64,000 nucleotides of DNA, taken from assembly GCA_022601195.1 (NCBI GenBank), contig JAHZIX010000052.1:1-64000 (forward strand), given 5' to 3'. Source of the stretch: Deltaproteobacteria bacterium. Lineage in GTDB: Bacteria > Acidobacteriota > Thermoanaerobaculia > Multivoradales > JAHZIX01. A program made the position numbers and the translations under genes. Shown here piece after piece: positions 48,876 to 57,450 of the stretch (the first letter of the stretch is position 1; every line of letters starts with the position of its first letter). The notes under the pieces were generated by a model. The model was given only the letters and a program-made list of their open reading frames with translations, had not been told where the DNA came from and ran no database searches.

Positions 48876-49880
48876 ATGGATTGGAACCTCAAGATCGGCC
48901 TTGCTCTCCTCGCCTTCCTCACAGCCTTGGCGTTCACCCCACCGCCATTTGATCCCACAGCTCAGGTAGACCCGGTGAGCAGCCGTAACTTGCCTCCGGC
49001 AACTCGCCTTCTCGAAGTCGAGCTGAACAACGGAGACCTTTTGTTGGCAGCAGCCTTGGATCACGACTCCCAGGACCTCGTGCTCACGGGCCAAGGGCCC
49101 CAACGTACCGTCCCCCTGAAAAACATCGCCAATCTCACTGCTCATGGCATCGAAGACAGTCGCCTCTTTCTAATGGGTACCGACAAATTCGGCCGCGACA
49201 TCTGGTCTCGAGTGATCGCCGGCGCCCGCATCTCGTTGTCCATCGGCCTACTCTCCGTCATGCTAGCTATGACCCTGGGAGTCCTCATTGGCACCTTAGC
49301 CGCCGTTGGACCTTCGTGGCTCGACAGCGTTCTCATGCGCCTCGTGGACGGCCTCCTCGCCTTCCCCGCTTTCTTCTTGGTGCTAGCGCTGTCCGCTCTC
49401 TTAGAGCCGACTCTTGGCCAGGTCATTCTGATCCTCGGTAGCACCAGCTGGATGACCATCACGCGACTTTGCCGGGCGGAGATCTTGAGCATCAAACACA
49501 GAGATTTCATCATCGCCAGCCGAAGCCTGGGAATCCCCACCTGGCGAATCGCCCTGCGCCACATGCTCCCCAACGCACTCACCCCTCTGGTGGTCCAAGC
49601 CACACTTTTGGTAGGTGACCTGATTCTGGCGGAAGCGGCTCTGTCCTACTTTGGGCTCGGAGTTCAGCCACCAACTCCCAGCTGGGGCAATATGATCTCG
49701 GACAGTCAAGAAGCCCTCGGAACCACCTGGTGGATAGCCCTCTTCCCGGGCATTGCTGTCGCCATTACCGTCATCGCCTTCAATCTCCTCGGAGACGGCC
49801 TTCGAACCGCTCTCGATCCCAAACGGCGCACCGCCGACCCCAAGACCATCCTCCCTTCGAGCACCGCTTCTCCCCTTTAG
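48876..49880 (+). CDS. ABC transporter permease (DppC/OppC-like) with inserted segment before the GTDxxGRD motif
   Basis: LMGTDKFGRDIWSRVIAGARISLSIGLLSVMLAMTLGVLIGTLA; DFIIASRSLGIPTWRIALRHMLPN. Confidence 0.92.
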   Translation: MDWNLKIGLALLAFLTALAFTPPPFDPTAQVDPVSSRNLPPATRLLEVELNNGDLLLAAALDHDSQDLVLTGQGPQRTVPLKNIANLTAHGIEDSRLFLMGTDKFGRDIWSRVIAGARISLSIGLLSVMLAMTLGVLIGTLAAVGPSWLDSVLMRLVDGLLAFPAFFLVLALSALLEPTLGQVILILGSTSWMTITRLCRAEILSIKHRDFIIASRSLGIPTWRIALRHMLPNALTPLVVQATLLVGDLILAEAALSYFGLGVQPPTPSWGNMISDSQEALGTTWWIALFPGIAVAITVIAFNLLGDGLRTALDPKRRTADPKTILPSSTASPL

Positions 49881-50031
49881 CTTCTTCATCCGAACCCAAG
49901 CTCCAAACTCACCGCCCCAACTCAGGGTCTTAGATCAGAGCACTCAGCAAGGGAAGTTCTTCAGGCCACGAGCTCGAAGCGCTGGCCTCCGGCCCTGGGG
50001 CACGACTCGCGGGTTGCCTGTTAGAATGGCG

Positions 50032-50049
50032 CCGGCTCAGCTGAGCCGG
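50032..50049. promoter_or_regulatory. 18-bp perfect palindrome upstream of queA, overlapping a probable transcription start region
   Basis: CCGGCTCAGCTGAGCCGG just downstream of TAGAAT (-10-like). Confidence 0.5.
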
Positions 50050-50107
50050 TTCGCGATCTCCCTTGCCTGACCAAATCCAATTTCTTGAACCCACTCCCTA
50101 GCCCTCC

Positions 50108-51154
50108 ATGCTGACCCGTCATTTCGACTTTCATCTCCCTCAGGAATCGATCGCCCAGGAACCTTCTCCTCGGGGACAAAGTCGCCTGCTTCACCTCGAT
50201 GCTGAGGGCCCGCAGCGGCATCGTCGGGTATCGGATCTCCCGTTCCTACTCCGCGCCGGAGATCTGGTCGTCGTCAACGACACTCGGGTCATTCCCGCCC
50301 GCCTCTTTGCCAAGCGCGAGGACACCGGTGGCCGGATCGAAGTCCTCCTCGTAGAGCGGGAAGACGATCTTCATTGGCAGGCGCTCCTCAAGCCGGGAAA
50401 GAAGGCCAGGCAGGGCCGCCGCTTCGTCCTGGAAGGAGGAGACGCTCCGGGAACGACCTCCGTGTCCTTCCAAGCCGAGGAGTCCCTGGAGGATGGACGT
50501 TACCGCCTTCGGTTTAGCACCCCGGTGGACCCGCACCTGGATCGTCTCGGCCATATTCCTCTCCCCCCGTACATCAAGCGACCGGACGACGAACGGGATC
50601 GACAGCGCTATCAGACCGTCTTTGCGAATCAGCCTGGAGCCATCGCCGCTCCCACCGCAGGCCTCCATTTCACCGAAGAGATTCTCGACCGACTAGTGAT
50701 AGAGGGAGTCGGCCTCACGACCGTCACTCTCCATGTAGGGATCGGAACCTTCAAACCGGTCACCGCAGAGCTCGCTCACGAGCACCGTATGGACCGAGAG
50801 CGGTTCCACATCTCTGCCGAGGCAGCCGAGAAGATTCGCTCCACCCGAGCCAAAAGAGGACGTATCGTCGCCATTGGTACGACCGTCGTGAGGACTCTCG
50901 AGACAGCTGCCCTGGAAGGAGATGGAGAGGTCCGATGTGGCCCGGGTTCCTCGGAGCTGTTCATCCGGCCCGGTTTCTCTTTTCGAGCGGTCGACCTGCT
51001 GGTGACCAACTTTCACCTGCCCCGGTCGACCCTCCTGATGCTGGTAAGTGCCTTTGCCGGTAGAGAGCGGACACTGGCCGCCTACCGAGAAGCGGTCGAC
51101 AAGGGCTACCGCTTCTACTCCTATGGCGACGCGATGCTGGTGGAGAGAACTTGA
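50108..51154 (+). CDS. queA: S-adenosylmethionine:tRNA ribosyltransferase-isomerase QueA
   Basis: FDFHLPQESIAQEPSPRGQSRLLHL...GDLVVVNDTRVIPARLFAKR...AAPTAGLHFTEEIL. Confidence 0.97.
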   Translation: MLTRHFDFHLPQESIAQEPSPRGQSRLLHLDAEGPQRHRRVSDLPFLLRAGDLVVVNDTRVIPARLFAKREDTGGRIEVLLVEREDDLHWQALLKPGKKARQGRRFVLEGGDAPGTTSVSFQAEESLEDGRYRLRFSTPVDPHLDRLGHIPLPPYIKRPDDERDRQRYQTVFANQPGAIAAPTAGLHFTEEILDRLVIEGVGLTTVTLHVGIGTFKPVTAELAHEHRMDRERFHISAEAAEKIRSTRAKRGRIVAIGTTVVRTLETAALEGDGEVRCGPGSSELFIRPGFSFRAVDLLVTNFHLPRSTLLMLVSAFAGRERTLAAYREAVDKGYRFYSYGDAMLVERT

Positions 51155-51227
51155 CCCAGCTCACCCCTGAACCGCTAGCTAGCGGTCCGAGGAGGTAGGA
51201 GCGAGGTGCCCCGAGACCCGTGCGTCA

Positions 51228-51599
51228 CTAGCCCGGCCAGCGGCGTAGGACAATAGGCACCAGAAAAAGAATCGAAGAGACCCCAACGGCGTAAAGGGGA
51301 ACTAGAGGCGCCTGAGCTTGAGTGATCTCCGGCCCCATGGCCCACAGGAGAAAAAACAGTCCCGGGGGACCGAGTAGATAAGCGACGAGGAAACGCCATC
51401 TCAAGGTCTGGGGAACCTGCTGCCGACGACGCAAATATAGGTTGCCCGAGAGCCAACCGGTCGCGACAGCGATCATGTACAGGGAGCGGGGCTCGAGAAA
51501 GAGACTCCCGGACAACGGGCTGAGCCCCAGGACAGGAAGCAGGACCGCCAACCAACAGGCGAAGAAAAATGCCAGCAGTACGGGTTCCAGGCGGTTCAC
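51228..51599 (-). CDS. Small membrane protein, unknown
   Basis: 123 aa, about four hydrophobic segments. Confidence 0.6.
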   Translation of the reverse strand: MNRLEPVLLAFFFACWLAVLLPVLGLSPLSGSLFLEPRSLYMIAVATGWLSGNLYLRRRQQVPQTLRWRFLVAYLLGPPGLFFLLWAMGPEITQAQAPLVPLYAVGVSSILFLVPIVLRRWPG

Positions 51600-51630
51600 A
51601 GAACCTACTTAGCCCTTGCTTCCCACCGGG

Positions 51631-53145
51631 TCAGACTGCCTCAGGAGTCCATCGAAGCCGCGGCTGACGAGCTGCTCGAGCCTCATCGCAACGTAAGACC
51701 GGCGTCGAGTAGGGAGCCCCCCGGACCATTTCTGGATCGGTCTCAGCCTCTTCCGCAATGGCCAACATCGCTTCGATGAAAGCATCCATGTCCTCTCGAG
51801 CAACCGTTTCCGTAGGCTCGATCATCAACGCTCCCGATACGATCGTCGGGAAGTAGATGGTCGGGGGATGGAAGCCGTAATCCATGAGGCGCTTGGCGAT
51901 ATCCAGGGTCGTTACTCCATGCTTGGCTTGGTTCTTGTCGGAAAAAACCACCTCATGCATGCTGTCGCTGACATAGGGGAGGTGATATTTCCCCTCCAGT
52001 GCCTTGCGCAAGTAGTTGGCGTTGAGCACGGCATTCTCGCTCACCTGCCTGATCCCCTTGCCTCCCATGGCCAAGATATAGGCCAGGGCCCGAATCAGCA
52101 TTCCGAATTGACCATTGAAGGTTCTCACCCGTCCAATGGAAAGAGGGCGATCCATATCCAAGCGATACCCGTGAGCGGTCTTCTCCACCATGGGAGCCGG
52201 TAGAAAGGGCACCAACTCACTGCAGACACCAACCGGCCCAGACCCCGGACCACCACCTCCGTGGGGAGTGGTGAAAGTCTTGTGAAGGTTCATGTGGAGG
52301 ACATCGACGCCCATCGCTCCCGGTGAGGCTTTGCCCACGAAAGCATTGAAGTTGGCACCATCGCAGTACAGAAATCCGCCCTTGCTATGGACGATTCGCG
52401 CGATGTCGAGAATTTGATTCTCAAAGACTCCGAGGGTGTTGGGAACGGTCAGCATCAAAGCCGCCACATCCTCGGTCATTTCTCGTTCGAGATCTGCGAG
52501 ATCGAGGGTACCTCGGTCATTGGAGAGAAGCTCTTTGACATCGAAGCCGGCAAAACGGGCAGAGGCGGGGTTGGTTCCATGAGCCGAGTCCGGAATCAGG
52601 ATGTACTTGCGCTTCTCCCCCCGGTGGTTCAGGGCAGCCTTGGCCATGAGGATACCGGCGAACTCTCCCTGTGCCCCTGCAGCCGGCTGAAGACTAACCC
52701 GTTCGAGTCCGGTCAGCCGAATCAGAATCTGCTCCAAGGCCCAGCACAACTCTAGATTCCCCTGCACGGTGGATTCTGGTTGCAAAGGGTGACTGTGGGC
52801 CAGACCGGGCAGACGGGCGAGCTCCTCATTGACCCGGGGGTTGTACTTCATCGTGCAGCTACCCAAGGGGTAGAGACCCAAGTCCGGAGCGAAGTTGCGC
52901 CGCGATAGGCGAGAAAAATGCCTCAGGACGTCGACTTCCGAGACCTCCGGCATCCCTTCCACTTCTCCCCTGCGAACCTCCTCCGGCAGGAGATCCTCCA
53001 AGGAGGCATCCTCGACCCCGACCGGCGGCAGCTCGACGCCGATACGGCCAGGCTTGCTCAACTCGAACAAGAGAGACGGGTTTCTCCAACTAACCTTTGG
53101 GGTTCTACGATCTTGCTGCTCTTCGGCCATTCCTTGAGCCTCCAT
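51631..53145 (-). CDS. gcvPB: Glycine dehydrogenase (decarboxylating) subunit 2
   Basis: LYPLGSCTMKYNPRVNEELARLPGLAHSHPLQPESTVQGNLEL; DVLHMNLHKTFTTPHGGGGPGSGPVGV. Confidence 0.96.
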   Translation of the reverse strand: MEAQGMAEEQQDRRTPKVSWRNPSLLFELSKPGRIGVELPPVGVEDASLEDLLPEEVRRGEVEGMPEVSEVDVLRHFSRLSRRNFAPDLGLYPLGSCTMKYNPRVNEELARLPGLAHSHPLQPESTVQGNLELCWALEQILIRLTGLERVSLQPAAGAQGEFAGILMAKAALNHRGEKRKYILIPDSAHGTNPASARFAGFDVKELLSNDRGTLDLADLEREMTEDVAALMLTVPNTLGVFENQILDIARIVHSKGGFLYCDGANFNAFVGKASPGAMGVDVLHMNLHKTFTTPHGGGGPGSGPVGVCSELVPFLPAPMVEKTAHGYRLDMDRPLSIGRVRTFNGQFGMLIRALAYILAMGGKGIRQVSENAVLNANYLRKALEGKYHLPYVSDSMHEVVFSDKNQAKHGVTTLDIAKRLMDYGFHPPTIYFPTIVSGALMIEPTETVAREDMDAFIEAMLAIAEEAETDPEMVRGAPYSTPVLRCDEARAARQPRLRWTPEAV

Positions 53146-53183
53146 CTGAACCGAGACGATAGCCCCGGAGTCCTGCGAATCTG

Positions 53184-54593
53184 CTAAAGCGTGATGGGAA
53201 GGGTGTCGTCTTTGACGGACCGTCGCTGTAGAAGATCTACCAGACGATCCAACTCTTCCGGTGGGTTGCACTCCGTGGTTGTTACCAGGAAGGAATCTTC
53301 CAATTCAGGATAGTCCGGTCCGAGGGGCACTCCTGCTAGCACCCCATCTTCCTCGAGGCTTTTCAACAACACCGACACGGACCCTTTCGAGCGAAGGGCA
53401 AACTCATTGAAACAAGGAGCGTCAAAACGCGAATCGAAGCCTTCGATGGCGGCCAAGCGGCGACGCAAGGAAGCCGCTCTCTTGAGATTGATCTCTGCTA
53501 GTCGGCGTAAGCCCTTCTTGCCATGAAGGCTCAAATACACCGTAGCTGCCAGAGCGCAAAGGGCTTGATTTGTACAGATATTCGAAGTGGCTTTCTCTCG
53601 GCGAATATGCTGCTCACGGGTAGCCAGGGTCAGCACGAAAGCTCGGTCCCCGTTTCGGTCCACCGTCTCCCCTGCCAAGCGACCTGGCAGAGAACGCTTG
53701 TGGCGATCCGTTGCCGCCATGAAGCCGAGCAGAGGTCCCCCGAAAGAGACGGGTAACCCGAAGGAATGAGCCTCTCCCACGGCGATGTCGCACCCACCAG
53801 CCCCTGGGCTTTTCAGCAAGGCCAAGCTGAGAGCTTCGGTCACCACCCCCAAGGTCAAGGCTCCGCAGCTCTTGGCGAGCCCCGAGACCGGAGCCCAATC
53901 CTCGACGACGCCAAAGTAGTTCGGGCTCTGTAGGCCGATGCAGATCGTGTCCTCTCCGACCTCTTGCTCCAACTGAGCCAGATCCACTGTGCCGTCTTCC
54001 TGCCAACCCACTTCGACGACCTCGAGGTCCAGATTCTGGGCATAGGTCATGAGGGTGGCCCGATACTGAGGATGAATGGAGCGGGCCACGACGACTTTTC
54101 GCCGCTTGCGCTGAATCCGCGAGGCCATCAGCACTCCTTCAGCGAAGGCGGAAGCCCCCTCATACATAGAAGCATTGGCCACCGGTAGCCCGGTCAGCAA
54201 GGAGATGAAGGTCTGAAATTCGAAAATACTCTGCAGAGTCCCCTGACTGACTTCAGGCTGATAAGGGGTGTAGACGGTAAGAAATTCAGAACGAGTCAGG
54301 AACGAATCGATCAGGGCAGGCGTTTCGTGCCGATAGGCTCCCCCACCCAGAAAGCACGCAAGATCTCGCCCCCCAACCTTGTTCTTGCGATCCAGCTCGC
54401 CAAAATACCGTCGCAGCTGTTGATCGGAAAGAGGGCCGCCTATCTCAGGATCGGAGGGAAGAAGGATTTGTTCCGGCAGCGCCCGAAACAAATCGTCGAC
54501 GGATTCGATGCCGATCATTTCGAGCATCTCTCGACGATCTTCAGTACCGGTGGGCAAATAGCGGTGCCCGTCCTGCTGCCCCGATTCAGTCAC
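53184..54593 (-). CDS. gcvPA: Glycine dehydrogenase (decarboxylating) subunit 1
   Basis: FLGGGAYRHETPALIDSFLTRSEFLTVYTPYQPEVSQGTLQSIFEFQTFISLLTGLPVANASMYEGASAFAE. Confidence 0.96.
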   Translation of the reverse strand: MTESGQQDGHRYLPTGTEDRREMLEMIGIESVDDLFRALPEQILLPSDPEIGGPLSDQQLRRYFGELDRKNKVGGRDLACFLGGGAYRHETPALIDSFLTRSEFLTVYTPYQPEVSQGTLQSIFEFQTFISLLTGLPVANASMYEGASAFAEGVLMASRIQRKRRKVVVARSIHPQYRATLMTYAQNLDLEVVEVGWQEDGTVDLAQLEQEVGEDTICIGLQSPNYFGVVEDWAPVSGLAKSCGALTLGVVTEALSLALLKSPGAGGCDIAVGEAHSFGLPVSFGGPLLGFMAATDRHKRSLPGRLAGETVDRNGDRAFVLTLATREQHIRREKATSNICTNQALCALAATVYLSLHGKKGLRRLAEINLKRAASLRRRLAAIEGFDSRFDAPCFNEFALRSKGSVSVLLKSLEEDGVLAGVPLGPDYPELEDSFLVTTTECNPPEELDRLVDLLQRRSVKDDTLPITL

Positions 54594-54981
54594 TGGCTTC
54601 GTCCACGTATTGCGTGTATTGCTCGGCGGACATCAACTCCTGGAGGTCCTCTTTGTTGGCCACTTGGATGCGCAGCAACCAGCCATCGGTGTGGGGGTCA
54701 TCATTCAAGACGGCGGGATCATCGATCAATGCCTCGTTGATCTCGAGTATCTCCCCGGAGACGGGAGTGTAGAGCTCCGCGACAGCTTTCACCGATTCGA
54801 TGGTTCCTATCTCGTCGTGGGATTCGAACTTCTGACCGACCTCTGGCAACTCGACAAAGACCACGTCACCAAGCTCGTGCTGCGCGAACTGGGTGATTCC
54901 CAATACGCCGCTGTCGCCTTCTACCCGGATCCATTCGTGCTCTTTGGTATAAAGGTACTCACTCGGATACATCGAACTCAC
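54586..54981 (-). CDS. gcvH: Glycine cleavage system H protein
   Basis: LGDVVFVELPEVGQKFESHDEIGTIESVKAVAELYTPVSGEILEIN (lipoylation site ESVKA). Confidence 0.97.
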   Translation of the reverse strand: MSSMYPSEYLYTKEHEWIRVEGDSGVLGITQFAQHELGDVVFVELPEVGQKFESHDEIGTIESVKAVAELYTPVSGEILEINEALIDDPAVLNDDPHTDGWLLRIQVANKEDLQELMSAEQYTQYVDEASD

Positions 54982-55020
54982 CCTCCAAGGTTCCCAACGC
55001 CGACGACTCCTCGCCGGTCG

Positions 55021-56124
55021 CTATTTCTCACGTCGATAGAAAGGAGTCTCAGCCACTTTGGCCTCTAGTCGCTTGCCCCGGACATCCAGGACCAAAGGCT
55101 GCCCTGGCTCGGACAGATTCAAGGGCACGTAGGCCATGCCCAACGCTTTCTTGAAAGTTGGGCTATAGGTCCCACTGGTCACCCGACCAACCTCCTGGTC
55201 CCCGAGCAGGACCAGGTGGCCCTCCCGAGCGATTCCTCGCCCTTCGATTTCGAAGCCAACGAGACGTCGATCCGCTCCTCGTTGCTGTTGCTCCAGAAGA
55301 GCGTCTCTCCCCAGAAAATCGCCAGAAGCCATCTTGACCGTCCAATCAAGGCCAGCCTCCCAAGGGGTGGTGGTGTCGTCGATCTCGTGACCATAGAGAG
55401 CCATAGAAGCTTCCAAACGAAGGGTATCGCGGGCGCCGAGACCTGCCGGTTGAAGTCCCAAGGGAGCCCCCACCTCCATCAGACTCCGCCAGACATTGGG
55501 GCTCTGAGACGGAGGCACATAGAGCTCGAAACCATCTTCTCCGGTATACCCAGTGCGGGAAATCAGCGCATGCACGCCAGCTACATCCCCCCACTTGAAG
55601 CGGTAGTAGCGGATCGGATTCAGGTCGACATCCGTAAGTTTGGCCAGGATCTCCGGAGCCTTGGGGCCTTGCAGTGCGATCAGGGCAAAGTCGTCTGACT
55701 GATTCTCCAGCTGACAATCTTCCGTGAGGTGAGAGCTCAGCCAGTCGAAGTCTTTATCGATATTGGCAGCGTTGACCACCACCAGGAACTCTTCTTGCCC
55801 AAGCCGATAGATGAGCAGATCATCCACATAAGTCCCCCGCTGGGTGAGGAGCGCGCTGTAGTGAGCCCTGCCGATCTTCAACTTGGCAACGTTGTTCGGT
55901 GTCATCCGCTGCAGAAAAGCCTCGGCACCCGGCCCGGATACCCGAAACTCGCCCATGTGGGAGACATCGAAAAGACCGGCTGCGGTGCGAACCGCTTCGT
56001 GTTCGGCCATCAGACCGGCATACTGCACGGGCATCTCCCAGCCGGCGAAATCTACCAGTCGGGCACCCGCTTCTTGATGACAGGGGAATAGGGGACTCCG
56101 TCGGAGTCCTTCTTCTTGTTTCAT
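55021..56124 (-). CDS. gcvT: Aminomethyltransferase (glycine cleavage T protein)
   Basis: [60 protein letters not shown]. Confidence 0.97.
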   Translation of the reverse strand: MKQEEGLRRSPLFPCHQEAGARLVDFAGWEMPVQYAGLMAEHEAVRTAAGLFDVSHMGEFRVSGPGAEAFLQRMTPNNVAKLKIGRAHYSALLTQRGTYVDDLLIYRLGQEEFLVVVNAANIDKDFDWLSSHLTEDCQLENQSDDFALIALQGPKAPEILAKLTDVDLNPIRYYRFKWGDVAGVHALISRTGYTGEDGFELYVPPSQSPNVWRSLMEVGAPLGLQPAGLGARDTLRLEASMALYGHEIDDTTTPWEAGLDWTVKMASGDFLGRDALLEQQQRGADRRLVGFEIEGRGIAREGHLVLLGDQEVGRVTSGTYSPTFKKALGMAYVPLNLSEPGQPLVLDVRGKRLEAKVAETPFYRREK

Positions 56125-56354
56125 GATCGCCTCATCGCGGTCGGTATTAGCTCTGTCGGGCAAGGCCAGATTGAGCCGGAACGGTATCACAATCCTCAGC
56201 AAGACCTAGCTCCACCGGGACGACCTCAGGTCCCCAGCAAAGAAAAAGAGGTTGCCCCAGTGAACCCTCGACCTCGAAGAGACCCTTGAGCAAGCGGAGT
56301 ATAGAATCAGTCGCCGGAAATGATTCAGGCCGCTTGGCTGAGGGGAGCAAGACG

Positions 56355-57428
56355 ATGAGACTGACGAGAGCGAAGCGCGCCGGGCTTGTTTGGTGGGGCC
56401 TTTGTGGCTTCGCCACTGCCATAGTTTGTGGGGACCGGTCGAACGCGCAGCCGAACCCCAAACCGGAAGCCACGCCCTTCGAGGTGGCCAGCAATCGTTT
56501 ACAGGAGGCGATCGACCAGGGCCTTGCGCCAGGGGCAGCTCTATGGTTTTCCGAGCCAGGCACCGACGCGAAGGCAGCTTATTTCGGGCAATACCACGCC
56601 GAGACAAGAATCTCCATTGGCTCTTCTTCCCAATGGTTGGTGGCTGCGACGTTGATGACCTTGGTCGACGACGAGAAAATCTCTCTGGACGAGCCGATAA
56701 GTCAGTTCTTCCCTGATCTGGAATCAGCGACAGCAGCCCTCACTCTTCGTCAACTCCTCGCCCACAGTTCCGGCTTGCCAGCCCATCATCCCTGTATTGC
56801 CAATAACACCTCTCTCCTCGCCCAATGTGCCCAACAGATACTCGAGACATCTCCCAGCAACAAACCCGGTACCGAGGTACGGTTCGGCTTTGGCTCCTTT
56901 CAGATCGCCGGTCGCATCGCAGAAATTCTCACCGAGTCCAGTTGGGAAGATACTTTTCAAGCCCGCCTAGCGAAACCTCTGGAGATGGCTTCGACGAGCT
57001 TCGGAGACCACTCCAATCCCAGCGTTGGGACTGGGGCCTCCTCGACTCTAGAGGACTATGGGAAATTCCTTACCGAGCTGCTAGCTGCCCGAGCGGGGCG
57101 CGGCAAGGTCTTGTCCGCCCGATCTGCAGGAGAGATGCTCTCTAACCAGATGGGGGACGCCGTGCTGATTCCGGAATCGAGGCTCGCTGCCGGCCACCCT
57201 GCTATAGGAAGCTGGATCTACGCTTCCCCTCAACCCGTCGAAGGAGAGCGATTCTCCAGCCCAGCCATCTTTGGCTTTACCCCGTGGCTCGAAGTCTCCG
57301 AAAAGACGGCGGGGATCGTTCTTCTCCTCGCCGAACCGGACGAGGCCCGCGTCTTGGCCGAGCAAATTCACGCCGACTTGACCCTACCGGCTCCTTCGGA
57401 AGCGGATTCCGAATCTGCAAACCCATAG
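56355..57428 (+). CDS. Serine beta-lactamase-like (S12/class C fold) protein with altered active-site motifs
   Basis: ISIGSSSQWLVAATLMTLVDDEKISLDEPISQFFPDL...LTLRQLLAHSSGLPAHHP...VRFGFGSFQIAGRIAEILTESSWEDTFQARLAKPLEMASTSFGD. Confidence 0.85.
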   Translation: MRLTRAKRAGLVWWGLCGFATAIVCGDRSNAQPNPKPEATPFEVASNRLQEAIDQGLAPGAALWFSEPGTDAKAAYFGQYHAETRISIGSSSQWLVAATLMTLVDDEKISLDEPISQFFPDLESATAALTLRQLLAHSSGLPAHHPCIANNTSLLAQCAQQILETSPSNKPGTEVRFGFGSFQIAGRIAEILTESSWEDTFQARLAKPLEMASTSFGDHSNPSVGTGASSTLEDYGKFLTELLAARAGRGKVLSARSAGEMLSNQMGDAVLIPESRLAAGHPAIGSWIYASPQPVEGERFSSPAIFGFTPWLEVSEKTAGIVLLLAEPDEARVLAEQIHADLTLPAPSEADSESANP

Positions 57429-57450
57429 GAGAGGTGGCCAGGAGAAAGGC

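Noticed and set aside
48059-48952. 297-aa plus-strand ORF overlapping the DppB permease
   Set aside because: Out-of-frame Pro/Ser/Arg-rich translation; the DppB frame has strong family motifs.
56125-56290. Possible glycine riboswitch upstream of gcvT
   Set aside because: Read on the minus strand; no convincing tandem glycine-aptamer pattern. A covariance-model search would be needed.
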